The notes below the pieces were generated by a model, which ran no database searches, was not told the DNA's origin, and saw nothing but the letters and a program-made list of their open reading frames with translations. A program made the position numbers and the translations under genes. A stretch of DNA of 64,000 bases from Verrucomicrobiales bacterium (lineage in GTDB: Bacteria; Verrucomicrobiota; Verrucomicrobiia; Verrucomicrobiales; DEV007), in contig DUBC01000002.1 of NCBI GenBank assembly GCA_012960505.1, forward strand, positions 31,599 through 95,598, in the 5' to 3' direction. The stretch's first letter is position 1, and every line of letters begins with the position of its first letter. Below, piece by piece: positions 28,951 to 38,300 of this stretch.

Positions 28951-29625
28951 ATGAAACTTTTCATTTTTTCCTCGATCAGTCTTTTTTCTTTTGTTCTTCC
29001 TTCATTCGCAGAGGACGGATTCGCTTCAATTTTTAATGGGAAAGAAGGGCCCAAGGTTAAGAAGGAAGGAAGCTGGACCACGTTCACGGGAAATGGAATG
29101 TCCGTAAAGACTGAAGGGAACTGGAAAGTTCAAAGTGACGGTTCGCTCTACCTTGAACCTCGTCCAGGCGAGAAAGGTTGGACCCGTTACGGTTCTTACT
29201 TGTGGTTAACCGAAGACTATGAGGACTTTGTTTTTGAATTTGAGTATCAGCATGGCAAGGGCGGAAATTCTGGTCTTTATTTCCGCATCTATGATGAGTC
29301 TGATGCAACGGCACATGGGTTTGAGGTTCAGATTCTGGACTGTTACGGTAAGAAGAAGCTTGGGCAACATGATCTGGGCGGTATCATCCAGACGTCCGGG
29401 CCTTTAACCAATGCTTCGAAGCCTGCAGGTGAATGGAACCTCATGCAGTTGACGATGAGTAAAGGGAAGGTGTCCGTTGTACTGAACGGCAAAAAGGTCC
29501 AGGACAATTTGGATCTTGCCGCCAAGAAGCCAAAAGGTAAAAAACTTGCCGGAGCAGGTAAGATTGCCATTCAGGACCACGGTCTTAAATTTTCTGTTCG
29601 TAACCTCAGGGTCAAGAAGTTGTAA
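28951..29625 (+). CDS. Secreted DUF1080 protein (3-keto-disaccharide hydrolase family)
   Basis: A compact 224-residue single-domain DUF1080 protein with a signal peptide (about 1-20). Landmarks: FASIFNGKEG at the start of the domain, YEDFVFEFEYQHGKGGNSGLYFR near residue 95, FEVQILDCYGKKKLGQHDLGG, and the C-terminal GAGKIAIQDHGLKFSVRNLRVK. It lacks the N-terminal extension of the paralogue at 3398-4351. It is divergent from the EF-hand operon with a 200-bp AT-rich gap, and convergent with the TolC-type gene. Substrate unknown. Confidence 0.88.
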   Translation: MKLFIFSSISLFSFVLPSFAEDGFASIFNGKEGPKVKKEGSWTTFTGNGMSVKTEGNWKVQSDGSLYLEPRPGEKGWTRYGSYLWLTEDYEDFVFEFEYQHGKGGNSGLYFRIYDESDATAHGFEVQILDCYGKKKLGQHDLGGIIQTSGPLTNASKPAGEWNLMQLTMSKGKVSVVLNGKKVQDNLDLAAKKPKGKKLAGAGKIAIQDHGLKFSVRNLRVKKL

Positions 29626-29671
29626 TTTATTACAAAAGAACCTTAGCGCAATTTGCACGGATTGCATTAAT

Positions 29672-31063
29672 CTAGGGGCCAGTTTTAAAATCGCCACCCA
29701 AGGAAAGGTGCAGGTCTATCCTGTTCTGAAGCCTTTGGTTTTTTAGGAAGATCATTGCTCTTCTTGAGGCGACGGCCCTTCTCTGAGCCTCGAGGACTGA
29801 AATGATTCGGATTAATCCTTCTGAGTAATCCCTTCCTGCCTGTCTCTCTGCCAGTTCGGCCTGACGTAATTCGATTGTTAGGAATTTTGCTTGTTCGGCA
29901 AGTGAGATTTCTGTTGAAAGTGCAGATTCAACTTCACGCAGAGCCCTCAGCATTTGGCTGGAGAAACGTCTAATTGTCCGTTCATTTTGCTGCAGAGCGA
30001 TTCTTGCACTCGCAGTCTTAGCCCCGGACCTGAAAAGGGTCTGTGCCACTGAAGTTGCAGTGCTCCAGGCTATGGCTTCAGGATCTAAAATTAATTGATC
30101 AAGCTTAGAACTTGATGTGGATCCTCTCCCTGTTAGTGAAAATGAAGGGAAGAGATCTTTTCTGGATGCGTTTGCTCGTTCTGCGGATGCCCGAATGGCT
30201 GCTGAGGCAGACACAAGGTCAGGTCTTCGAAGTAACATTTCTGAAGGTATCCCGGCAGGTATTTTTCCTTTAAGTGTTGGCAGGATATTGCCACTTTGGA
30301 GTTCACCGTTTGGATACCTTCCAAGTAAAAGCTCGACTGTTCTCGCTGCTTCCTTTCTGGCAAGTTTTTGATTGATCAGGTTTCTTTCTGCTGAGGCGAC
30401 CTGATTCCTAGCGAACTGCACGGCGAGCGGGCTTGCTGTCACGTCACCTGCTTTGTAATTACGTTCAGTGATTCGATAATTGGCATCGTAACTTTTCTTT
30501 GTCTTTTCTGCGAGTTCTAGAAGTTGTTGCGCAGTGATAAGGTTAAACCAGGACTTTGCTGTGTTGGCTGCGAGTGATAGTCTGGCCGCTTCATAATCAG
30601 CTCTGGCTGCTACCAGGTCTTCATATTGGGCTCGGTCCAGATTCCTTAACCTTCCCCATAGATCAATTTCCCAAGAAGCGGCCAACGTTAGACCGTAGTT
30701 CGAAGAGTAATTAGGTGGTTCTTGATTGCTTCTTGATCTGGAACTTGATCCTCCGAGATTAATGGAGGGAAAACGAGCCGCTCTTCCTATGATGGTTCCT
30801 TCTTTTGCTGATTGGAGTAAGAGTGCGGACACTCTAAGGTCATGATTGTTATTGAGGACTTCTTCAGTGATTTTAATCAATTGAGAATCACCCAGATTCT
30901 TCAACCACCCTCTTTTAATCTTTCCTTTGTTGGCTTTGGAGGCGCTGATCCATGATTCGGGGGTCATGAGAGAAGCTTCTCGCTGAGGTCTATGGATTCC
31001 CCTAAACTGACACCCTGAGAAGAGTATGGCCGAAGTAATTAAGATAGGGAAAAAGCGGATCAT
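29672..31063 (-). CDS. Outer-membrane efflux lipoprotein, TolC/NodT (OEP) family
   Basis: A 463-residue outer-membrane factor. The signal peptide ends in a lipobox (AILFSGC, Cys18). Two OEP repeats (PF02321) follow, with the conserved segments LAASWEIDLWGRLRNLDRAQYEDLVAARADYE split over about residues 128-158, GDVTASPLAVQFARNQVASAERNL near 200-225, and GIPSEMLLRRPDLVSASAAIRA near 275, the NodT-type landmark. Such proteins form trimeric channels with an inner-membrane pump and a periplasmic adaptor, but neither partner is encoded here, so it is an orphan in this window. It is convergent with the DUF1080 gene and divergent from the FG-GAP gene at 31184. Confidence 0.93.
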   Translation of the reverse strand: MIRFFPILITSAILFSGCQFRGIHRPQREASLMTPESWISASKANKGKIKRGWLKNLGDSQLIKITEEVLNNNHDLRVSALLLQSAKEGTIIGRAARFPSINLGGSSSRSRSNQEPPNYSSNYGLTLAASWEIDLWGRLRNLDRAQYEDLVAARADYEAARLSLAANTAKSWFNLITAQQLLELAEKTKKSYDANYRITERNYKAGDVTASPLAVQFARNQVASAERNLINQKLARKEAARTVELLLGRYPNGELQSGNILPTLKGKIPAGIPSEMLLRRPDLVSASAAIRASAERANASRKDLFPSFSLTGRGSTSSSKLDQLILDPEAIAWSTATSVAQTLFRSGAKTASARIALQQNERTIRRFSSQMLRALREVESALSTEISLAEQAKFLTIELRQAELAERQAGRDYSEGLIRIISVLEAQRRAVASRRAMIFLKNQRLQNRIDLHLSLGGDFKTGP

Positions 31064-31183
31064 TCCGCAGGCTTCTTATCAGAGTGTGAGGCTAATGTCC
31101 ATTTCAGGATAAGGAATTCTTTTTTTCAAAGATAATAACTTTTACGCTTAACACTTGGCCTGACATCTCATACTCTATTTTTT

Positions 31184-32449
31184 ATGTTGTTTTTCCGTTA
31201 TTTGATATTGTTCTCTATTAGTACCTTCATGACTCAATTGGATCTGGCTATCGGCTCAGAACCTAAATTTGAGAGACAAGTGATCGATGCTAAAATTTCA
31301 ATCGGTTATGGTTTATCCATTGGTGACGTGGACGGTGACAAGAAGCTAGACATTCTACTGGCAGATAAGTCGCAGATTGTCTGGTACCGGAACGGGGACT
31401 GGAAACGTTTCGTCATGGCAGAGAATCTGAACCCACGTGTAGGCACTCGTTTCCTTGACAATGTTTGCATCGCTTCGAGGGACATTGATGGTGATGGTAA
31501 GGTTGAAGTTGCTGTAGGCGCTAACTGGAATCCTGGTGAAACAACGGACGCGGAGAAATCAGGGTCAGTTCATTATTTGATTCGGCCGGAAGATCCGACT
31601 GGTCTCTGGGGATCAGTCAAGATGAGCGCTCATGAACCTACCGTGCACCGAATGCACTGGATGAAGGTTGGTGAAAATGAACTAAGTGATCACACTGATT
31701 CTACTGGAGATTACCGACTCCTCGTACTTCCCCTTCATGGAAGAGGAAATAAGGGAGGTCAAGGCGATCCTGTGCGTCTATTGGCTTATGTTCCTGGAGA
31801 AAAGCCTGAGGAAGGAAATTGGGGCAGCGAACTTGTCGATGCGAGCTTTCACATCACACACAATTTTGATTTGATCACGTTCAGCAAAAAGACGGGAGAA
31901 GAGGTAATTATTCTCGGTGGTAAGGAAGGGATAAAAGGTATCCGTTATTCTGGTAAGGGCACTGGAGAGAGTCCTTGGAAATCGATTCACATGGTCAAGA
32001 ATCCGCTCTCAAAGGGTGTTGGTGAGGTCAGGGCCTATCGCGGAAATGTAAGCGATGGTCTAATCACTGCCATTGAGCCATTTCATGGTAACGAGCTTGT
32101 GGTATATGCTTCACCAGCCTCTTCGGACGAGGAACCGACTAGGATCGTTCTTGATGATTCTTTGAATCAGGGGCACGCTCTCGGGTTAGCTGATGTTCTT
32201 GGTACAGGTAAGCTTCAAGTTGTTGTGGGCTGGAGAGGTCCTAACAAGGATGGTAAAGTTGGAATCCGGATATATGAAGAGGCGGATAAGGGCTGGAAGT
32301 CCCATACCCTTGATGATAATGGAATCGCCTGCGAAGACCTTAAGTTGAGTGATCTGAACGGCGATGGGAAAATCGATGTGATCGCGGCTGGAAGAGCGAC
32401 TAAAAACGTTGTCATTTACTGGAACCGAGGATCCCAAGAATCGAATTAA
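31184..32449 (+). CDS. Secreted FG-GAP/VCBS-repeat protein
   Basis: A 421-residue exported protein with a signal peptide (about 1-24). FG-GAP/VCBS-type calcium-binding loops are visible: GDVDGDKKLDILLAD near residue 46, RDIDGDGKVEVAVGAN near 100, and SDLNGDGKIDVIAAGR near 398. These are the blades of a probable beta-propeller. No catalytic domain is recognised, and a role in binding carbohydrate or protein is inference. The cyanophycinase-like gene follows 43 bp downstream on the same strand, so they may be co-transcribed. The start has a T-rich leader without a Shine-Dalgarno sequence. Confidence 0.8.
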   Translation: MLFFRYLILFSISTFMTQLDLAIGSEPKFERQVIDAKISIGYGLSIGDVDGDKKLDILLADKSQIVWYRNGDWKRFVMAENLNPRVGTRFLDNVCIASRDIDGDGKVEVAVGANWNPGETTDAEKSGSVHYLIRPEDPTGLWGSVKMSAHEPTVHRMHWMKVGENELSDHTDSTGDYRLLVLPLHGRGNKGGQGDPVRLLAYVPGEKPEEGNWGSELVDASFHITHNFDLITFSKKTGEEVIILGGKEGIKGIRYSGKGTGESPWKSIHMVKNPLSKGVGEVRAYRGNVSDGLITAIEPFHGNELVVYASPASSDEEPTRIVLDDSLNQGHALGLADVLGTGKLQVVVGWRGPNKDGKVGIRIYEEADKGWKSHTLDDNGIACEDLKLSDLNGDGKIDVIAAGRATKNVVIYWNRGSQESN

Positions 32450-32492
32450 GGTTTTTTTCTTGGTTTGGGATTAGGTCGTTTTTGCGGATATC

Positions 32493-34028
32493 ATGTTATT
32501 TCAGCGTTTCTCGCCATTTCTTATATGCTTTTTTGCGTTATTATGCTCGGGCCTCTGCTCTGAGAGAATAAATCCGGCCGGTATCAGGGGCGCTATTATA
32601 TTATCAGCGGAGTCTGTTAATGATGAGTCATTACAGAAGTTTTATGACTTTTCTGGTGAGGAACCGAAGATTGTTATCTTGGTTTTAGATGGCTCTAAGA
32701 CTTCGAAGGATCATGCTACTACAATTCAGGAGAAAATTTCTAAGGAAAAAGTTAACGTTAGTAAGTTACTGACATTAGAATCAGACACAGTTCAGGAGAA
32801 TATTAAAACTGCTACTGGTCTCTGGCTTGTTGGTCAGGGCCCTGAATCCCTTAAGAATTGCGAGTATCTTGACTCGATTAAATCTTTAATTAATAGACGA
32901 GCTGTGCTCGGTGCCGGGGGGCGATTAATTGAAGGTTTTGGAATTTCTGGTGCTGATATTTTTCCGGGGGCTGAGATCAGATATTCGTTAGCAGAGGAAT
33001 TAAAACAGAAAAGAGGGACAGTCCGTTATGATTTTGCAAAGGGTTCTTCGCTTATCCTTAGAGGCCGTGCCATGCGGTTACTTGGTGAAGGTGAAATTAA
33101 TATTACTTTGGCTGCTTCTGATACTCGTAAAGAAAAGAATATTATTTTAAATGAAGGGTCAAGGGCTGCTGATCTCACGGCATTGAGATTCGCTGCAGTT
33201 GCCCGGAACGGCCCTGACTTTCCTCCACAAAAACTTTCTGATCCAAGAGTTGAGAAGGGGGCACTTATCATTATAGGAGGTGGTGCTATGCCCAGAGCCG
33301 TGACGAAAAGATTTATTCAAATAGCGGGGGGTGACCAAGCTTCTATTGTTGTTTTACCGACCGCGGTTCCAGATTCGATGGTCGAAGATAGCGGGTCCAT
33401 TGCAAATGCGTTCCGTAAATTGGGTGCAAAGGAGGTGACTGTCTTATCAGAGAGAACTTTAAGCAAAGTCGATGGGGATGAATATTTGCAGGTCCTTAAA
33501 AGAGCGACCGGGATCTGGTTCGGTGGTGGGCGGCAGTGGCGTTTTGTTGATGCTTATCATGATACCAAGGCCCTAGGACTCATGCGTGAGGTTCTTAAGA
33601 AAGGCGGCGTCATCATGGGTAGTTCTGCTGGGGCATCGATTCAGGCAGAGTATTTGGTGCGAGGTAATCCACTTGGCAATCAGGATATGATGGCTGAGGG
33701 CTATGAAAAGGGTCTTGGATTTTTGGAAGGAGTCGCTGTTGACCAGCACTTTGCTGAGAGGAACCGTTTCAAGGACTTGGCTTCAGTCGTGGACCGTTTT
33801 CCGCAGATACTTGGCATTGGGATAGATGAGGGAACGGCTCTAATTGTCAAAGGTCCGGTCGGTTTGGTTCAGGGCAAAGGGCAGGTCCATTTCTATGATA
33901 GAAGAAAAGAAACGAAGGATGCAGATAAGGATTATGAGTCCGTTGGGAGGGGAGGAAGGTATCAATTGGTTCAGCGAAAAGTATTAAATCCCGGAAAAGC
34001 AGAGGAGAAGAAGGACCAGAAAGATTAA
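32493..34028 (+). CDS. Exported cyanophycinase-like peptidase (S51 family) with degenerate second domain
   Basis: A 511-residue exported protein (signal peptide about 1-23). The C-terminal half (about 255-480) is an S51/cyanophycinase-type class I glutamine-amidotransferase-like domain with GALIIIGGGAMP, GIWFGGGRQWR (340-350), the nucleophile elbow GSSAGA with Ser378, and the downstream DQHFAERNR catalytic-His segment. Cyanophycinases hydrolyse the storage polymer multi-L-arginyl-poly-L-aspartate. No cyanophycin synthetase is in the window, and the signal peptide suggests an extracellular substrate. The N-terminal half (about 30-165) repeats the same layout in degraded form: GAIILSAES, then GLWLVGQGP, then VLGAGGRL in which the nucleophile position is Gly142. 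Other S51 activities, such as dipeptidase E-like ones, remain possible. Confidence 0.85.
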   Translation: MLFQRFSPFLICFFALLCSGLCSERINPAGIRGAIILSAESVNDESLQKFYDFSGEEPKIVILVLDGSKTSKDHATTIQEKISKEKVNVSKLLTLESDTVQENIKTATGLWLVGQGPESLKNCEYLDSIKSLINRRAVLGAGGRLIEGFGISGADIFPGAEIRYSLAEELKQKRGTVRYDFAKGSSLILRGRAMRLLGEGEINITLAASDTRKEKNIILNEGSRAADLTALRFAAVARNGPDFPPQKLSDPRVEKGALIIIGGGAMPRAVTKRFIQIAGGDQASIVVLPTAVPDSMVEDSGSIANAFRKLGAKEVTVLSERTLSKVDGDEYLQVLKRATGIWFGGGRQWRFVDAYHDTKALGLMREVLKKGGVIMGSSAGASIQAEYLVRGNPLGNQDMMAEGYEKGLGFLEGVAVDQHFAERNRFKDLASVVDRFPQILGIGIDEGTALIVKGPVGLVQGKGQVHFYDRRKETKDADKDYESVGRGGRYQLVQRKVLNPGKAEEKKDQKD

Positions 34029-34083
34029 AACTTCTTGCAAATACGGCTCTTTTCAGCTTTTATCTCAGCCCCCACCAATTAAT

Positions 34084-34168
34084 GGGTAGGTACCGAAGCG
34101 GTCAAACGGGGCAGACTGTAAATCTGCTGGCTATGCCTTCAGAGGTTCGAATCCTCTCCTGCCCACCA
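34084..34168 (+). tRNA. tRNA-Tyr (anticodon GTA)
   Basis: Complete 85-nt class II tRNA. The acceptor stem GGGTAGG pairs with CCTGCCC (one G-T wobble) and the 3' ACCA is encoded. The anticodon stem GCAGA/TCTGC encloses loop CTGTAAA with anticodon GTA. A long variable arm lies before the T-arm AGAGG-TTCGAAT-CCTCT. The long variable arm together with GTA is diagnostic of bacterial tRNA-Tyr. A small CCCCT/AGGGG hairpin follows at 34171-34185 but lacks a T-run. Confidence 0.97.
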
Positions 34169-34211
34169 TTCCCCTATTTCAGGGGCTAATTACTGAACTC
34201 TCATTTAGATA

Positions 34212-35384
34212 ATGAATCTGAACTCAATCCTGTCATTAGCTCTTCAAGCTTTTCTTTTGATGACTCTGAACGAATCACTCTGTGCGGAGGAAATTTCCAA
34301 GAACATTCCGTCGGAGGCTCCAGAATAGAAGCCCTTTTTCCAAGTCTGGGATGAGGAAGTTCCGATAGGGCAGGTTATTGTTGCGATGGATGGGTCAGTT
34401 CTTGTTTTCAAAGGGTACAACTCCGGCACTGATCAGGCTAAATATATTAGCGTAAAGCGTAGCCAAGATGGAGGCAAAACCTGGACCAAGGAATCGAAGG
34501 TCGGAGACATGATCGAAGTTGATGGAGATATGAGCGATGATGGCAGGTACCCCAATAATAACTGGACGGGCCTTGGAAATGTGATGGTTGATGAAGTGAA
34601 CGGTGACATCATGGTTTTCATGACGACTTTAAAGACGGCTCAAAAACTCTTCCGCAGTAAAGATCATGGTAAGACATGGAAGATGGAAGATACCACTATC
34701 AAGCCGGGAAAGGATGGTTGGATCCCTGCCACTAACGGTGCCTGTGACCCGGGAGTAACTATTAAGAATGGCCCGAAGAAGGGACGACTTCTGATGCCTG
34801 CAAGGGTATTCGTGGAATATCTAAACAAAGGTAAGAATAGGAAACGCTTTAATGATCTCTACGCTATGGCCCTCTATAGTGATGACCGTGGGAAGAGCTG
34901 GAATTCATCGGAACCTTTTCCTCTGAAGGGGACAGGAGAGTCTGGTCTCGTTGAGTTAAAAGATGGCACCATCTATCATAACTCGAGAACACATATGCGG
35001 CCCGGTAACCGGCGCATTGCTTATAGTCATGATGCCGGAGAAACTTGGGTAGACGAACATGAGGATGATGAACTCTTTGATGGCCCACCTGACGTCTATG
35101 GGTGTAAGGCAGGACTCCTTCGATTACCTTATGAGGGTCTCGATATTCTGTTGTTTAGCTCTCCAGGAAATCGATCCACACGAACTGATATTACGGTTTG
35201 GGTGAGCTTCGATGGAGGTAAGACTTGGCCCGTGAACCGTTTAATTCAAAAAGGACCTGGTAATTACACATGGATGGCTGCGGGACGCAAAGGAACTCCC
35301 AGCGAAGGCATTATCTACTTACTAGCGGGTAAGGATTGGATGGCTCGTTTTAACCTTGCCTGGCTCTTAGAAAAGGATGCTTAG
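34212..35384 (+). pseudogene. Sialidase/BNR-repeat (Asp-box) protein gene interrupted by an in-frame amber codon
   Basis: Reading from the ATG at 34212, the first 38 codons encode a good signal peptide (hydrophobic core SILSLALQAFLLM, likely cleavage near LCA-EE). The frame then hits TAG at 34326-34328 and continues in the same frame for 351 more sense codons to 35384. The downstream part is a BNR/sialidase-like six-bladed propeller with five Asp-boxes of the S-x-D-x-G-x-T-W type: SQDGGKTW, SKDHGKTW, SDDRGKSW, SHDAGETW and SFDGGKTW. Without the signal peptide, a protein started at the internal ATG 34386 would be cytoplasmic and lack its first blade strand. The body shows no other stop or frameshift, so the lesion is recent, or is a sequencing error. 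Exo-alpha-sialidase activity is a family guess; the FRIP motif of true sialidases was not seen. Confidence 0.75.
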
Positions 35385-35399
35385 GACTATAGGATTTCG

Positions 35400-38300
35400 T
35401 TAATTAGATCCTTGGCGGACCCTGAAAAATTTAAGTTTTTCTATAGGGTTCAGGATTGGTTTGTGAAGGGTCTTTTCACCCGTGGCCACTATCTTTTCTA
35501 CAGTAATCCATTTGCTGAGATCATCAGAAACCTCAATGTGATAGGTGTTATCTTTAACGCTATTGAATTCGAATCGTAAAGGATCTTCCAGAACGATTAG
35601 ATGGAGGGGAGGTTCTACTTTGATTGCTATCGATCCTGGAGAAGTTGAACCTGAGTACCAAGAGCCAGCATTTGCATGATTCTGAGTATTTCCCGGATCT
35701 TCAAGGTTCAAACTGAAACCGTTCCCATCCGGTCCTTCGGGCCAGGGATCCGCATCATCATAGGCAAATTCAATGATCGGAATTCCGGCACCGTAGGAGA
35801 GTTTTAGATTTTCTCCTCCATTATCGAGTCGGTTCCCTTCTTCCCATTCTCCAGCGATTGGAATTCCGGCACCGAAACGGGACTCGAAAGCGGCACGGTT
35901 TCTTACCACGAGCAGATAGTTTTGACTTCTGATAATGGTTCCGGGTGCAAAGTCAAAATTCACCCCTTTGGTGATTCGTAAGTTCGTAAGATCAAGATCT
36001 GATGCACTGACATTCTGCAATTCAATATACTCAAAGTCAGATGTGCTCCATCCCTGTTCCTGCTCGGCTAGATTTGCCTCGTTAGGGTGATAGTGGATTT
36101 CTGTGATCCTTAACGAATCGACATAGGCACTAGTTTCTGGGCTCGTGACCTCGAACTGAACAGGGTCTGACCAGTGACTCCACCGGCCCTGAGTGTCCTT
36201 GTGCCGTACCCGTGCACGGTAAGTGCGACCGACCCTGGCAAATGTTGGTAAGAACTGATAATTTGATTCGAATGTTGTCAGTTCTCCAGAAAGGGTAGGA
36301 TTTTGGATTTCATAGATGTAAGGATCTTTTTCCACATAACCATTTACGGTGGGATTATAGACTTCAGCTAACCGCCATTCCATTGCAGAGAATGCGGAGT
36401 TCGATTGGCTCCGGTAATTATTGGTGGAGAAGCGAAGATCACTTGCCTGAAAGTTCCCGTCACCAGTGAACCGGATCGTGGGTTTCTGTGGAATCGAATT
36501 TCTGTCTGAGAGGAGGCTAGACCTCATCCAGTTTCCTCGCGAAACAATGTATTTCTTTAATACCTGGATCATTCCGGCAAAGTCACGTGTCGAGGCAATG
36601 TCATAGTAACGGTCCTTGTGATTTAATCGTGGATGATTGTCCCATAACCGGCGATCCGCATCGACTAGGGTCGGGCCCTCAGGCGACCAGACATCATGGA
36701 CCATTTCATCAATGAGTTTGTAGCCCTCATCCTCGTTATAGATTAGGTCCATGATTTCACGGACACGGTTCCTATAATCTGTCCTGAAAGCTGAGTTATT
36801 TGCGACCTTGTTTTTAAAATCATGGTTGCCATTACCGTACATGTTGTTGGCCCAGGTCAGGTCCAGGTCCCAGGGGTGTACCTGAAACTTGCCGGTTTCA
36901 GGATTGTGGTAATAGAAATAATTTTTACCGTAGGCGATGTCGTAATGATGGATTCCTTCAACGATCGTTCGGTAACTGAGGTATTTTTCAACGTCCAGAT
37001 TCTCACGCCACCAATCTGCGCTGGGGTTCTTGTTGCGGTAACCGCTGATGAATGATGACACATCGGACCTGTTAGTGGCCTGTGCCGGGCCCTGATTATT
37101 GGATGCTCCATTGTGTCCTTCAATCTTGTACAGGTTCCCGTCCGGCATGTCATGCTCGTCCAAGAACTGCCCGTCCATCTGTTCGATGGCTAGAAATAGA
37201 CCATAATAATCAGTGCTGTACTGGTTCGCCCCTGAGGCGCTGGCATTGTCTATTACATAGAATTGCAGGTAATGGGTCTTGCATGACTCGACCCCGCAAA
37301 GCTCGAACAACTTGAATCCAACACTCTCGAATAGGCCCTGCTCACCTCTATTTCCAAAGTTCACCTGTTGGACGATTGATGAGAAGTTTAACTTGTCCCA
37401 CTTCGTCTTGTATTTTTTACCTGCCCGGTCACGGGCCTGGAACCGTCTTCCTCGGTTAAAATCAAACTTCCAAAAATTCTTCCCGAACTGGAACCGGTGA
37501 ACTCCGCCCCTGGGCCGGTACCTGATATGGTCATAAACTCTGCCATCGTATACGAGTGTTCCTTTCCATTGGTATTCTGATCCTCCGTATCCTCCGAACT
37601 GGGAAGAGGTCACTGATGATTCTTTAGTCAGTAAAAAATAAGTGGGGATGCTTGACATGAGGGAGCCGGGAAAAGTGGTCTTTGAGCCGTTCGAGCGGGC
37701 CGAACCACTCCAGTCCGGTGTGCCGTCATAAACGAAATAGGCAAAGTTGTAACCCATGTCATTTTCATAGGGTCCTCTGATAGAGACTCCGCTCACGTCA
37801 GTGGCAAGGATTCTGTAACGGATCAGGTGCCGGTTCTTTTGGACGTTTGTTGGTATAATGACTGAAAAAATATCGTCTGCTGCGGTAGTATCTCCTCGGG
37901 TCCCGTCGTCGACCATTTCCAGAACAACCCAATCGCTATTATATCGTTGATCATCATATTCGATGTAATCGCCCGGTTTCACAATCTGGTATTCCAACAT
38001 GACTTGAGCTACTCCTTCAGGATCAGTGGCCTTGACGCTGACCTGAACTTCTTCACCTGATTTTATAGTTTTATCTTTTTCCTGCTCCCGTCCTACGGGA
38101 CTGTGTTTGACCTGCCTTAATTGAGGAGGAGATTTTAATGAATAGGATCTGTTCCTTGAGCCGGGCGTGGGAGTGGCATTTGAAACCGTCCCTCCGACCT
38201 CACCGATCAGCTCAAGATCGAAGCTCATGTCACTGCTACCGGTACTCCTCTGGTGAACTTCTACACCGATCACGTTGGTTCCATTCGTGAACAGGCTCGG

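Noticed and set aside
34171..34185. CCCCT/AGGGG hairpin after tRNA-Tyr as a terminator
   Set aside because: Five-bp stem, no downstream T-run.
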